Source: Hybos culiciformis (taxonomy: Eukaryota > Arthropoda > Insecta > Diptera > Hybotidae). From it: a DNA stretch of 64,000 nucleotides. The notes under the pieces were generated by a model. The model had not been told where the DNA came from. It did no database searches and saw only the letters and a program-made list of their open reading frames with translations. The position numbers were made by a program, and so were the translations under genes. The DNA lies in assembly GCA_964007475.1 (NCBI GenBank), contig OZ023275.1, positions 37,319,381 through 37,383,380 of the forward strand, given 5' to 3'. Below are positions 12,601-26,563 of this stretch, one piece after another. Position 1 is the first letter of the stretch, and each line of letters opens with the position of its first letter.

Positions 12601-14939
12601 AATATTTTCTTTTGGTCGAATTTTTTAAGGTATAAATTCATTACTCTTTTAAGTGACAAAACGTTAGAATTTATCAATCTTTTTTATATGTGCAAATATC
12701 ATCAAATTAGTTTTTTCGGGTAAAAGCTATTTCAACTGTTAACAAATATTTTAAATTAACTAATGCATATTTCAGATTTTTTATCTTTATTTTTTACTTG
12801 TAAAAGCAAAATAAAATAAGAGTAAGTATTTACATAAGTGACGGATAGAATTAATTTTTTTAATAGAAAAATGTTGATAAATGTTATCATTTTTATACAG
12901 CTTTCTAACCCTCGTCTTTACATTTAATTCAATTAAGAAGCTGTCAAAATATTATGAAAAGAGGCTATAATTTTATTTTCCAAATTTTCATCATAATTTT
13001 ATTTTTATTTTTTTTCTTTTAAATTAGTAAAATGAAGTGTGAAAAATTACGGAAATGAAATCTTACTTAAATGATAATTTTAAGAAAATAGGGATGACAT
13101 TTCCTAAGAAGATTATATATGCTGGTGAACATGAATCTTTCTCAACGTATTATTTTTGATTAAAAAAAATCTGAAAATTTCAATTTATATACATTTTATA
13201 TTTATTAGACCGTTTTCAAGTCAATTCTAAGAAATTGATAAAAACATAATATTTTCTGAACTTTTTTTTTTATAAGTTTTAGTGATGCAGGTGTGTTCAG
13301 AAATATGGAATATGAAACTTATGTTTTTTTATTGAAAATTTTTCAAATTATCAAAATTTTCATATATATACGACACTTCAACGAAAGCAAATTGAGAGTA
13401 AATGTTATGCGAAAGGTTCCATTGAAAGTATTTCAAATCATAAATTGAGTTATTTAGTACCTACATTTGTATTAAAACAATTTCAGGGTATTAGAAAATT
13501 TATGTAAGATTTTCAGTGAATAAGTTACTGAAAATTAACGTTTAATTTTCTTTCGATACATAAATTATTTCAAAATCAAAGGATAAAATTTCATTGGAAT
13601 TATTAAGACATAAGATTGATAAGGATCTTTAAATTATATTAAAATTGCAAAAATATTAATATAAATATTGTATTTAATTTATTCAAGATGTCAGATTATT
13701 AAGTCAATGAACATAAATTCTATGACTTGTTGTCATTTCGCTTATAATTTTAAATTTAATAATTTACTTTGTTTATAATTATGACTACTTATATAATTTT
13801 AATTACCTAGATACTAATATAATAATATATATATATAGATGAAACGTTATATTTCAGTAATAATAAAACTTGCGTTAGACTATAACATTAAAATTAGCTT
13901 GTACATTTAAGGTATAAATACCTTTTTTTATAACAATATTTCATACTATCTAGCCTAGTTTAAAAAAAATATAATCAACCGTTTTCCAGAACTTATGTTT
14001 TCATATCATCTTGAAAAGATAAGCTTTTTATTATGTTAAGAAAAAGTTTTTGCTGTGAAACAAAAGTTAGCTAGAACTCAAGACTTATTCATAGACTGAA
14101 ATATTTTTCGATATTATTTTATTTTAAATTTTTTTTTATGTTAAAAACAGAAAATATGAAATGTTTTTATTATTGTAGTTGTTATGTTATGATAATAAAT
14201 AATAAAAATGCAAAATAAATGATAAAAAATAAAATAAAATAGAATATTAGGTAAAATATTTCACATTTGGTGCTCTAAATTTTAATAGAAGAACATTTGG
14301 TAAATATTTTAATATTCAGTTTTTCTTTTCTATATATTTTTTTTTATTTTTTCCAAAATAAACGATTTTTTTATTTTTAAAGAAATTTTGCTCAATTTAT
14401 TTTCTTTTTTAAATTTTCCTTGTAGGAATTCATTTTATGACAAATGAAATGTTCTATTTGAATTGTTTGGTTAAAATTAAATGACGGGAAAATTCATGAT
14501 GGAATGTTAAAATGATTGTCAGTGTTATATTTTTGTGTTATAAAAGGGTTGAAATTTCTAACCATCAAAATATTTTTAGTTTGTTATGTTTTTGAAAATA
14601 ATGAATGATTATTCAATTTGAATTTTGAATTTTGTATAAAATTGCAATGTAAAAAAGTGAATTAATATATTTATTATGAATGTGTAATGAATATTTAATT
14701 TATATGAATGTTGAAAATAATATTATATTTATTGAGAATTATCCGCAGGATCAGGTATATTGGTTCATTTAAAACATAGTTTTAGTTTTAGTTGATAATA
14801 CCTAATTGACAAAAAAAGATTGTAGTGAATAGTACAGACTTTATAAGTTAAGATCAAAATCTTTAATGAACGTTGAGACTGTTGAGATGTTTTGAAAAAA
14901 TGGAAGAAAATCGATTTTTTTTTTAAATACAATATGTAT
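9624..14939. other. Intergenic; one less AT-rich patch at 10.74-11.13 kb
   Basis: Most is low-complexity DNA. A patch from 10740 to 10930 and a shorter one at 11080-11130 are noticeably less AT-rich (CACAACCGAGGACTAAACGT, CCCGTCATCGGATCGAACTG) and may be remnants of an old repeat or transcribed unit. The 62-codon open frame there resembles no protein I recognise and does not start with a clear ATG. Confidence 0.4.
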
Positions 14940-15080
14940 AAGTTGAAATGGCAATGAGGGAATTTCCAACGATTTGTGACATTTTTTATCGGAGCAACGA
15001 ATTAAAGTACTAAAATTATGTATGTACATTCAATTGCCTTTCACTGCTAAATTTCTATAACGCATTATTAGAAAATTTCA
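14940..15080 (+). repeat. Diverged fragment related to the right arm of the 727-1337 foldback
   Basis: Positions 15025-15043 share an exact 19-mer (TACATTCAATTGCCTTTCA) with 1117-1135. Flanking bases on both sides align loosely: a GACA-TTT-TATCG block upstream and GCATTATTAG downstream. This suggests an old, truncated copy of the same repeat family. Borders are approximate. Confidence 0.45.
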
Positions 15081-18000
15081 AAATAAGTATTTTTACTAAT
15101 GAACAAAACATGAAATAATACGAATTTTAGAACAATTTGAACAATATATTTATAATATACAATGCCGCATTATTGTATATTTTCGGATTCAAGTGGTTGA
15201 AAATTCTCGGCAAGTATGTATGTTGTTATAAAATCATTAAATCTAATCGTTAAAGTGTATATTACTAAAGTTTTACTTTTATTGACTATTATGTTGACTT
15301 AACGATTTTTTTTTTTAAATAACTTCAAGGAAACATTAATAATAATTTTCTTACCTGAGCTAGATGACTTCAATTTTTTTACATTTATTTTGAATATATC
15401 TTAGTAAATCCCTTAAAAAAAATTTTTTTTTTCACTGAAAGAAACTGAAATCATTAATGTCAAAAATTTTACATTTGTTTCTTTATTTTTTTTTTTTTTT
15501 GTAACAACAATTTTTATTCAGAAAATGAATTAAATAATTTTATTGATTTTTATCTAGATTTTCTTTCGTATAAAATTCATAAATTTTTTTTTTTTAAAAG
15601 TTATTTGTTTTGTTTTTTCTTTGAGAAAGCAATGAAAATTTTCCAGATTTTATTTTTTTTTATCATCAAAAATTCTTTCCTTAAAAAAATATTTTTCCTG
15701 TTTTTTATTATTATTATTATTTTTGTTTATTTCCTTTTTTTGTTATTTTTGTTTATATCCAGAAAAAAAAAAAAGAAGAAAATTTTTTATTTGACAGCTC
15801 TTTTGTTTGTATTTATATATTTATATGCTATTTTTTTTTTTTATACACTTGTAATCTTTTTTTAGATTTTTATTTTTGTTTTCATTTTTAATGTTTCAAC
15901 AATCCTTTTGTAAATAATTTTTTTGTTTATTGTTTATTTATTTTTTTTTTTTTTGATAACAATTTTAAATAATTCATTTTGATAATTTAACACTTTCTTT
16001 AATTTTTTTTTATTATTATTAAAAAAAAAAAAGTTTTTCACAGTGTATTTATTTTTTCTTAAATAAATTGTTAAAAAAATAATTTAAATTTTGATTTTAT
16101 TTTGATTTATTTAGTTTTTCTTTCGTTTTTCAACTTGACAGCTTAAGTGAAAATCTGAAACTAGCAAGAGAATGAAAGATTTCATTCTATTTATAATGAA
16201 ATTTTTTTTAGAGATTTTCTTTTTTCTTTTGGTACATCGCACAATGTGGATCAAAAAGGATATTATTATTTTCCAGATTCCATTTCTGTTTTTTTTTTGA
16301 CATTATTATTTTTTAAGAGAAAATTTATGTTAAAATATTTTTTTTTTCTTGGAAAATTATGTTAAGAGAAAATTTTAATGTATGTAAAAAACAAAATTAA
16401 TGTATATTTTAAAAACATTAAGCATGAATTCAGTATTTTAATCGTTATTGGCAAAAAAGGTTTTGCTAGTGATGACTTTTAAATACTATTTTAAGTTTCT
16501 GATCAAATATGAGTACATTAATTTTCATTTTGCTAAAGAGAATTTGAATTTTTTTGTTAAATTTCAAAATATTGAAATACGAATTGAATAATTTCTCCTA
16601 GTTTTCACTATCTTATATACTTATACTATCGTTATATATACCCCGATTTGGCCGCAAATAAACAAATAAATATTAATTGCGTCATAACAATTTAAGTTCT
16701 ATATATTATATAAATTATACATATTATATTCTTTACATCGAAATATTGTTTTATTTTGATCCAAACTAAATGGAAAAAAAAAGATATATATATAAGAAAA
16801 TTTTTCTGTTAAGAAAAAAAATATCAGAATAACAATTTCTGTTATGAAAATTTAACAGAGAATCTCTTATGAGTACCACTGTAACAAACAAATTATAATC
16901 ATTATTTATTATTAAATGCACACGATTGCGCAAATGAAGCTTTTTATCAAATAACAACACTGAACTACAATATGATAGTGGGAAGAGTAAATGGTCCATA
17001 TCTATACAAATTTATATACTGAATATCATTTATTAGTAAGTTGTAAACGTTATTCTGTTAATAGGTTGAATTTAATCTGAGTATTGTGCATGTACATAAC
17101 AACTAATGGTCATTATGAGTAACTTAACTTATAAATTATATGATATTGGTATTAGTTTTTTGTATAATGGTAATAAAATCGAAATTTTGAATTATTACAT
17201 TTTATATGTTGTTCCAAATGTCAAAATGTTTTAAGGAATTTCAAAAATGTTAGTTTTTTTCTTGAGAGGATCATTTATAATAAGAACTTCAGATAGAACA
17301 CCTTAGAAGCTTCTCATCGTCAATAGTTTGGGTTATCTAGGTTTTTTTTTTACTCAATTCATGTGCGGCATTAGTTACTAAGCTCCACCGTATATACCCT
17401 AAAATTACAAAATTATGTAACTTTTTAATTTTTTTATTCAAATATTAAATAATTTTAGGAAATAGCTATATGTGTGTAGAAAATTTTGGTTTTTCAATTA
17501 TTATTATTATTATATAACTTTTGATTGATGAAGAAATTAATTTGGGAATAATAATAATGCCTGTCATGGGTGCACTTAATTAAGACAATATAATAAAACT
17601 GAATGAAAGAGATTTTTGGTTTGTTTTCATTTCTGTAAAAAGCTAAACAAACCAAAAAAACAAAAAAAAAGTTTTATTAAATTTTTCAACAAGGAAACAA
17701 GAATATTAACGATGGAAAATTTGATTAAGCTAATTAACGAAAAATGTAAATAAAGGTCATGAAAATAAGATCCAAAGTGAAAAATACTTATTTTTTTTTT
17801 TTCGTTTTTACTGCCAAAGTTAAATTAATGTTAAAAGTTTGTTTTTTTTTTTTTTTAAATTAATGATATTTTTTTTTTTTTAAATAAGCTGTAAATAAAC
17901 TTTTATGAAAATAAAAATAAAGTTTTTATTCGAATTTTATGTTTATATGAATTTTTCTTTATTTTTTCAGTAACATTTTCAGAATGATATGAATTTTTTT

Positions 18001-21000
18001 TTTTTATTTAATATAAAAATTTTGTAAATTTCTAATAAATTCGATTATTATTTTATTGTCTATTTTATTTTATGAAAAAAAAAATTTTTAATTAATACAT
18101 TTATTTTAAACTAAATAAATTTTATATTTTTCACTTAATTACATTAAAAAAAAAATAAAATTTGTTTAATGGTTTTGAAACTTCCATATTGTTGATTTTA
18201 AGTTGCTTGGAAACTCTTTTTTTGTTTTTCTACTTTTTTTTTTGTATATATTTTTCACCTACACAAAATTTTCACATATTATAATCATTAATATTGTCTG
18301 CAAGTTTATATCAATTTCTTTTCAGCAAGAAAAGAGTAAACAATTCCGATAATAGAATGGTTTCAAGAAAAAAAAAATATATGTATAAAATGTTTGGTAA
18401 AATTTTCAAAATTCCAAAAAATATCATATAAATTTTGATCTTAAATGTTATGAATAAATTTGCTCAAGCTTAAATTTCACCAATCTAATTATAGGCTTTC
18501 AACAAACAATGCTCGTTCTCTACTAAAATGCTACAAATTACGAACTGCCAAATGGATTTCGATTTTTTGAATGCCAAAATATGGACAATCTCGTTCACTT
18601 TCACATCCGTTAAAGAATGATAATTTATGATCTCACATTCGGGAGTTAAGAGTATATATGTAAAGTAAAAACTATTCATTCCTACTTTTATAAGTTATAG
18701 AAATATATAACCAAATATTTATTGGGGCGTGAAAGTTTTTTCTTCAAACGAAGAATTGTTTTTGACTTGAACAACAGAAAGTTTATGCGGAAAACGGTCG
18801 GTCGTGTTAAAAGTGTCATGTGCATTCATATAGGTAAACGCAGCATCAACCCTGTTTCTTTGAATAGAGTGAAAAACTTTTTATTCAACTAAATCAAATA
18901 AAAAAGTTTCATCAAAACGATTAGATATATTATGGAAAAAACACACATTCTGAATGTCTTTGGAAATTTTCTGTAGAATTTTCTTATAGAATTTAAAAAA
19001 TGTTTTCCCTGGTATATTTTGTTATTTCAAAAACTAGAAAAAAAAATATGTTGAAATTTAATTTTAAAATTGAATCTTTAAAAGGAATGCATATGGAATA
19101 TTTAAGACATTTTGAATGATTTATATTAACATGTCATAAAAATCAAATGAAATAAAAAATTATTATTTTTTGCAAAAGACCATATTCTTTGAATTTTTTT
19201 TAGAAACAAAAAGAATGTCAACAATTTTCTTTACTTTTTTTTTTTTCAAATGTACTTTTAACATACATAAATTCTTTTAAAAACATATATAAATTATGGA
19301 CACCATAATATAGGCATACACAGCTTTCAACTATCTATTTTTATATATATTTTCAACCCAATATTATTGATAAAATTCTGAACTTGACATAAATTATTAG
19401 AAAATAAATATTTTCGACGATTGAGAAAAGAAAAAAAAAAGCTATATTTGTGCTCATATCATGACTTGAATCTTATTTGTTTTGACACTTTATTAAAAAT
19501 AACGATTACAACATTTTAACTTTTTTCATGTTTTTGAACGATAATTCTAAAAGTTGTAGACATTATCTTTTATTGTAATTTAATTTTTTTTTGCACAATA
19601 AAAAGAAAATTATTCTTAAATTAGGATCAAGTGAGAAGTGTGAAAAAAAAATAATAATAATAATAAAAATTTACTTCGGAAAAAAGAAACAAAAATTTGG
19701 GAACTTAAATAAAAAATGTACGATGAAATTTAATAAAATGGAAAATTTATTTATATGGATAATATCTTTACTATATGTCTATCTATAAAAAAAAGGAAAT
19801 TAATATGGATATACATAACGTAGCATCGAACACTTAATAATACAGTAAAAACTTAAGAAACTTTTTAAATTACATACTTTAGTTAAGAAATTGAGTATAC
19901 CTTTTATTTATTCTCCTCCTATATTTAATTTAAACTACATGATCTGGAGTCAATAATTTATTTTAGCTATTTTAAAAACTTGTTTCGAGTTTTCGAAAAC
20001 TATAGAACTATTTTTTTAGACAAAATTTAATCTGTCCAACATAAAAATTACATTCAGTACCGAAGTTCCATTTGTAAAATCAATGTAGACCATTGTAATT
20101 AATAGAATTTCAAAATTTAAAATATATTTGCATTAAATTGGGCTAAATTTAAAATTATGATATTATAATGTTAAAGGAAAATCTTAAAAACATTTCATAA
20201 CTGTCAGAAACAAAATATTATCACCATATGCACATTATCTTTCATTAATACTTACATTCTGTTAAAAAAATAATTATTATATAATTTGTTTTATTTCATC
20301 TACAAAGAAAGTTTAACTTGATGTCATTCAAATTATTTGAATTTACAATGCCTGAATCTTTAAATGTTCTCAACTTGTATAGTTTATAAAAGAAATTTAA
20401 TTTTATATACCTATACATATTATATTTTAGAAATATAGAAAGAAGTTGTAAATTCTTAAACTACATGCGTAAATAATAGAATTGCTTCTTTTTTTTTCGT
20501 TTTCCATTTTGAAAATTCTTTTGTAATTCAATTTATAATTTAAACATGCTTTATGGTTATAATTCGTTTTCAGTAACATGATTTTTAAAAGAAAATTTAG
20601 TGCTGCTGCACACAAGATATAAGTTTATGAAAATAGATAGGAAAATTTTATAACTAAAGATATTAAAATAAAGTTCTGTAAATGAATTAATCTTTTTAAT
20701 GAACAATTTTTTTAAAACATTATTTATTCTTAAAAGTCATTGCATGTATAATATACTTATGTGTAGTATGAAGAAAAATTCAACATGACATCTACATTTG
20801 TTTCTGCAGCAACCTAAAGAAACTCATGCATGAGATAATTCTGTTGTATCATTGTCTGGCTTGCACTATTAATCTATTAATCTATTAATATGGAGTTTGA
20901 AGTATGGTTTATTTCCTGTATTGTAACCTTTATACGCATAAAGGTCGAATTGAATACAATTTAGATAGTGTATATTCTGTAAAATCCTTGTTTCATATTT

Positions 21001-22552
21001 TTAGTGAAATTCTGACTGGCTTACATCGTTTCGTTTTGTTTAGAACAGTTTTAATAATATTTGTATCTTCAGTAAAATGATTTTCTATAAACATATAGTA
21101 TCACAGTATAACCCTGAAAACTATGTTCAACTGTTATAATAAATTCAAATCACGCTTGATTAAAAGTTTTAGAATCATTCAAATATTGAATTTTTTTTCT
21201 TTCGAGATCTTGTTGGAAAGTAAAGAAAAAAAGGAAAAAAAAAATTATACGTAATTATCGATTCAATTTAGATTTTGAGAGCAGCATACAAAAAAGTTAA
21301 ACAAAATAAAACTACTCTTGATAACTTTTTTATTATTTAAGAATATTTAATTTTTTTTTTTTTTGTTAATTTTTGTACATCTGAAGTGAAAAAAAAATAG
21401 TAAAAAATTTTTGTTACTGAATAATTTTTATAAAACTTTTGCTTTGTAAAAATAGGAAACCCTAATGAATATAATAAAAATCTACTTTTTATATTATAAC
21501 ATTTTTTCCCTTATACAATTATAATAAATAATATTAAAAAAAGAAAAAAAAAAATAGTATCCTCTCATTTGTTTTTATTCGAAGGATCAAAAACCTAAAA
21601 GCTTTTAACTTGCTCATCATAATATTTTGTCTAAAGTTTTTTAAGAAATAAATATATTTTTTTGTGTTGTGTTGTTTTTTTTTTTATTTTATTTTATTTT
21701 CTTTGTTTATTATGGAAATCTTGTTTTTCTTTAACATGTTATTTGTAGATAAAAAGATACTTTTGCATAAAGAAATTATCATTAGGCCCATGGGGGAAAA
21801 TATTTTATTTTTAATATACCAGCAAATTGTTATTCTGAAAGCATTCTGATGCTGCTAGTCAAGCCTTCAAAAATGAGTAAATATTCAAAAATAAAAAATT
21901 TGTATGTAGGTTTCTTTTGAAAATTTCGTTAATAATTTTGATTATTTATATTTTGTTTTTTTTTTTGTTGAAAATAAAATCAATTCAAATAGGAATCAGG
22001 AAAATAAAAAAAAAAAAACAAATTAAAAATAAAGTTACAAATCTCATATATTTATACTTTGCTTTGAAGTAATTTATTCAGCCATATAATAATGTTAAAT
22101 AAGTCAAGAATTCTCTAATTCCCTTAAAGAGAAGAAAGTGGATAATATGATGATAATAAGTGAATAGTATATAAAAAGTATTCCACATAATATATATTCA
22201 ACAGAGATTTAAAATAAAATTAACCATGATTTTTTAATTTAAAGAGAAAAAAAATTATTATTAACTCCCAACGAATTAAAAAAAAAATTAAATAGAAAAT
22301 GTTCAGATTTATAAATCACAATTTCAATATTATAGTTATGTTGATAGTATAATCGGATTATAGTGCTTTAATATTTCTATTATGTTGCTAATTTTTTAAA
22401 GTGAGGCTTAGATAGAATATTTTAGCGTTCCATTCATTACTATAGCAGCCTTTAAATAAATATTATATAAGAAAAGCAGGATACGATGCACTATGAAGCT
22501 TGAATGGTTTTTTCTATGTAATACTATTATCGATAATATTAAATTAATATAT
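15081..22552. other. Intergenic, strongly low complexity
   Basis: T-rich strand from 15300 to 16350 with runs up to T18 and TTA triplets; A- and T-runs at 17640-18260. A mildly less AT-rich patch lies at 18480-18860, with GCGGAAAACGGTCGGTCGTG near 18787, and has no recognised content. Short open frames here are composition-driven. Confidence 0.55.
20866..20889 (+). repeat. Tandem octamer CTATTAAT x3
   Basis: Three exact head-to-tail copies of CTATTAAT. Confidence 0.9.
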
Positions 22553-22851
22553 GTTATACCATTGAGTAATAATATTTATAAGATGGTCAGAATTCATACA
22601 AGTAAATTGCAGAATTTTTTTTTTTCAAATAACTCAAAAATAATGACAATATTTTCAATGTATTGAATAAAAATTTCATACTCAAATATGTTTATTCTTA
22701 ATACAATAATAAAAATAATAAAATTAATAATAAACACATTTGAGTTAAAAATTTTTACTCAATACATTCAAAATATTGTCATAATTTTTGAAAAAAATTT
22801 ACTTGTATGTTTTCTGTCCCTCTTATAAATATTATTACTCAATGGTTATAC
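22553..22851. mobile_element. Near-palindromic MITE, 285 bp, with 7-bp flanking repeat
   Basis: The arms 22560 to about 22700 and about 22725-22844 are inverted copies over most of their length. They start CATTGAGTAATAATATTTAT and end with the complement, so a single strand could fold into one long hairpin with a short AT loop. GTTATAC lies directly outside both ends (22553-22559, 22845-22851). A 7-bp duplication does not settle the superfamily. No coding potential. Confidence 0.75.
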
Positions 22852-24313
22852 TTATAACTTTTGATCTTATTATGTGAATCTAATAGTTATAATACTATAT
22901 ATCATTTTTCTTCTAATTCGCAGTTAAACTTGTTCTGGGAAAAGTAACGCTACTGTATATAGAAAAAAAATATAAGGTTTTTAAATCCTTTAAATGAAGT
23001 TTAAAAAACACTCATTATTCGTCTCTAAACCTAAACTTTTGGTCTATAAATCAAATTTGATATGATGGTTGATGTAATATTAAAACTTTTAAAATTTTTT
23101 GGTCAAACCACATTGGTACTTAATTATTTCAAAAAAAAAAAAGGTAATGAATAATAATAATTTTTTTTTTGTTTCTATGAGTTTTGAGACATTTAAACTA
23201 AAAAGAAAAAAATCAAGTGTAAACAGGACCTATGTACACACATAAACATTTCAATTTCAATTATTCAGCAAAAACAAAACACTGTATATGAAAATTTATA
23301 TTTGTACCCAATAAAAAATTATTTCTTTGTTATTATCACAAATTAAATACGAAAATTTTCAAAACAATTTGCTGATGTAAGGAATAAAAAAAAGAAAAAA
23401 AAAAAAGAAATCCTATTTGAATAGAAAATTTAAATAAATTTATGATGCCCCAAATGATTTTGATTCCAAAACAACAAAAAAAAAAAAAATACAAATTATG
23501 AAGAATAAAGATAGAAAATTTTCTTTGAATTTAGAAAAAATACATTTAGGAGGGCAACAACATAAATTTTCAAAAACTCTAAACAAAATATAGTGAAATT
23601 TATAACAAAGTTTATTATCATCTTCTTAGATAGAATATTGATTTTAATATAGTTATATAGATATTCAAATTTGCACACTTAGTCGAGGTATAAACATTTT
23701 TCCATGATTGAATCAGTTGGAAACAAGTTTCTAAGAACTAAGTGGCAAATAAAGATATTTCTATTTCAGAAACTATTAAACTCAAACTGATTGAAATTTT
23801 CATCAAAGAAAAATGAAATTGATTTTTTAAATAGAATTTATTATGTTTCAAAATCCAGTGTTTATTCAGCCGAAACCTGTCAAGACGTAGAAAAACGAAA
23901 AATACTTCTATTGAAATTTAAGATTCTAATTAATTATTACTCTATATTTTACAATAAGTATAAAATAAATTTTCTCTGTTATTTATTCTTAATTGTCAAA
24001 CTCAAAGTAGGTATTTAGGACTGATTGTTAATGGTAAAATAACAATACATATGTGTATATGAAAGTTACGTACATTATATACAACATATTCTTAAAATTA
24101 AAAGATTTTTTATAGTTTTTTTTACAAAACTAATCAAAGCTTTATTTCGTTAATCAAAAAGAAGAGAAAATTTTTATATTATTTTTATTTTATATACATT
24201 TATGTATATACGTATGACAAACCCCTAAAGGAAAATAATTAAAGAAAGGATATATTCTTATATAGTTTTATATCCAATATAAATCCTTCAATTCAGATTT
24301 ATATATATAAAAT
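22852..24313. other. Intergenic, no feature recognised
   Basis: A-rich runs near 23130, 23390 and 23475. Open frames of 60-75 codons lack any recognisable sequence and look like chance. Confidence 0.5.
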
Positions 24314-24632
24314 GTTTATATGGGTTAATATTAGATAAGAGAATGAAACGATATCTTCATGAAAAATTTGATTAATTTTACTTCAATGTGAAGAAACATG
24401 TATTCTTGTTCTTCACATTGAAGTGCTCCCAATTTGTTTAATTCTATTTCGCTGTTTTCATAGAAAAGTTTAGACTAGAATTTCCACGAAAATCATTACC
24501 CTGGATGGTTCATGCTAATAATGTTTATAACTCAAGCAGTTTATTTATTGTAATACAATAATTTCCCATAATAAAAAATTCTCGATTTTTTTGCTCATAT
24601 TGTCCCATTATCTAATATTAACCCGTATATAT
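24314..24632. mobile_element. TIR element, about 300 bp, enclosing a perfect hairpin
   Basis: The ends are GGGTTAATATTAGATAA (from 24322) and its complement (to 24624). The 8 bases outside match at 7 of 8 (GTTTATAT and GTATATAT), which could be a target duplication but is weak evidence in AT-rich flanks. Inside lies the hairpin 24380-24424. No coding potential. Confidence 0.6.
24380..24424. repeat. Perfect 16-bp hairpin
   Basis: ACTTCAATGTGAAGAA (24380-24395) pairs exactly with 24409-24424 around a 13-base loop. The stem is short for a microRNA precursor and there is no evidence of expression. Confidence 0.8.
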
Positions 24633-26173
24633 GAAATTTGTTAAATTTTTTTCTTATTTTCTTACAATATTTATAATATTTATATTTAACCGAAATTTAG
24701 AATTATATTAATTTCCATTATTGTATTGAAAGAAAATTCTATCGGCAAAATATAAAATTCTTTTCGAATAGTTTTAAGAAAATATCCTTTTTGTGTAATC
24801 TGCATATAATTTGATTTTTTTTTTTTCAAAACCTAATTTATTTTATATTAAAAAAAAAAAGAATTTGAAGAGAATATTTTATATGGATTACCCAAACCCA
24901 AATTAGCTATTATATCCTTACTTCATTAACTCTGACAAAGCTGCAATAATATTTCTTTAATGATTAATTTTTTTTTTTGTATTAGAAATAATTATGTATT
25001 TAGAATAAAATTGTAATAAAGTTGGTGCTAATTAATTATAAAACACTTAGTTATTTATTTTACTTCTAAACTTAATAATTTAATCGATTCGATATGCTTT
25101 CAAATTGTTTTTGTTCTGATGAAGCTTATAAGCGGAAAAATGACTGTGTATTATTATTCGTATACTTAAAGTATTAGGCAAATTTACACATGATCTAATC
25201 TAAAGAATGAAACTGACTTAGTTTTAACAGAAATATAACTTTAATATATTTTGGATGTTTTCAATTCCATTTAAAGTCCAAAAAAATATGATTCCTATAA
25301 ATTTCGCCCAGAACAAAGTACGCCACAAAGGAATATTAATCAAATTTCATAAATAACAATACTTGCTGTTACCCAAACTTAAATCTGATAACTCTAACCG
25401 CACACCTTAAATTACTTTTTATTATTTTAAGGATAAAAATTAAGTTATTTTATTTTCCTATTCCAATTTATCAAAATTAATTCCTTTAATTTAATAATGA
25501 AAACATTTCAAGTAAGATTTTTATAAGAATTATTGGAAAAATTATTATACAAAATTTTCATTCACCATATCTCTTATTTTATATATAAATTTTCCAAACA
25601 AATTTTCAATCATAGCATAAAAAAATAATGTTTTATTCTTGCTAAACACTTTCTGACTACAATTTTATTTAATAACTTGTTCGTGCTCTGTATAGGAAAT
25701 TGATCAAATTATGTAAAATTGAAGTTAATGTATAAGCGAATATGTAATAGAATGTTTTATATAAAATATGCACAAATTGAGGCAAATGAACAAAACAAAC
25801 ATTAAATATTTAGAAAACTTTTAGTCTGTGAGGCTTTGTAAAATTTTAACTTACATAGTGAGTGATTTATAAATTAATCATGGCAAATCTACATGTAAGA
25901 ATAGGTTGTGGTTGTACATACATAGATAAATATATTCAATTATTAATTTTCATTAAAAAGAAAATGTTTTATTTCCTCTAATTTCAGTTTTAAATATAAA
26001 ATATTTAAATTTTATCAATTTTCTTTAAAATTATTATAGAAAACTTTCAATTGGGGTAAAGAGTAAAGTTATAAACTAAAGTTTTTATATTTTGAAAATT
26101 AAACCTTATGGTGCAATATTTTCTGATTGTATGGTCTCAAAATCTTGCATTTATTATTAGATGCATAATAACG
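24633..26173. other. Intergenic, no feature recognised
   Basis: AT-rich sequence with no notable repeat or open frame. Confidence 0.55.
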
Positions 26174-26563
26174 GTTGATTCACACATATCACTCACGTCA
26201 AAGTTCCGTCTTCGTTCCGTCACCGTCAAGTATCCGTCAATATCTTGACCTGTGTCTACACACTTCAGTCACGTCACCGTTCCATCCCGTTTTTTTAGAT
26301 ACAAAATAAAAAATAAAAACTTTCTTTGTTTGTTTTGCTTTCAATTTCAAAAATGTCGTCAGTCAAAAAAAAAAAAATATCGTCAGAAAGTAATTTAATT
26401 TTGACGGCTCGTTGACGGTGGGACGACTGATGGTTCGGTGACGTGACGGCGCCGGTGGGTGTAGACAGTTCATTTAAATTACAAGGAACGATATTTTTTT
26501 TGACTGAAAAGACGAGCCGGTGACGTGACGGTGACTTGACGTGACTGATATGTGTCAATTGAC
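26174..26563. mobile_element. Locally GC-rich MITE, about 390 bp, with GTCACGT-type subrepeats
   Basis: The terminal inverted repeats of about 28 bp (26174-26201, 26536-26563) share CACATATCA, then TCACGTCAA. The interior is rich in scattered GACGTGACGG / CCGTCACGTC motifs on both strands, plus a second inverted pair (GTGTCTACAC near 26251 and GTGTAGACAG near 26459). It is far less AT-rich than its surroundings. No clear target duplication, so the superfamily is undetermined. The open frame on the minus strand across it is incidental. Confidence 0.65.

Noticed and set aside
15605..15865. 86-codon hydrophobic frame on the plus strand
   Set aside because: Phe/Ile/Leu-rich product of a T-rich tract (TTA and T runs); resembles a membrane protein only through composition.
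16766..16999. 77-codon open frame on the minus strand
   Set aside because: No signature of a protein family and no splice or promoter context; typical chance frame for this composition.
26295..26558. 87-codon open frame on the minus strand
   Set aside because: Lies within the GC-rich MITE and translates its GACGTGAC repeats and terminal repeat; not a gene.
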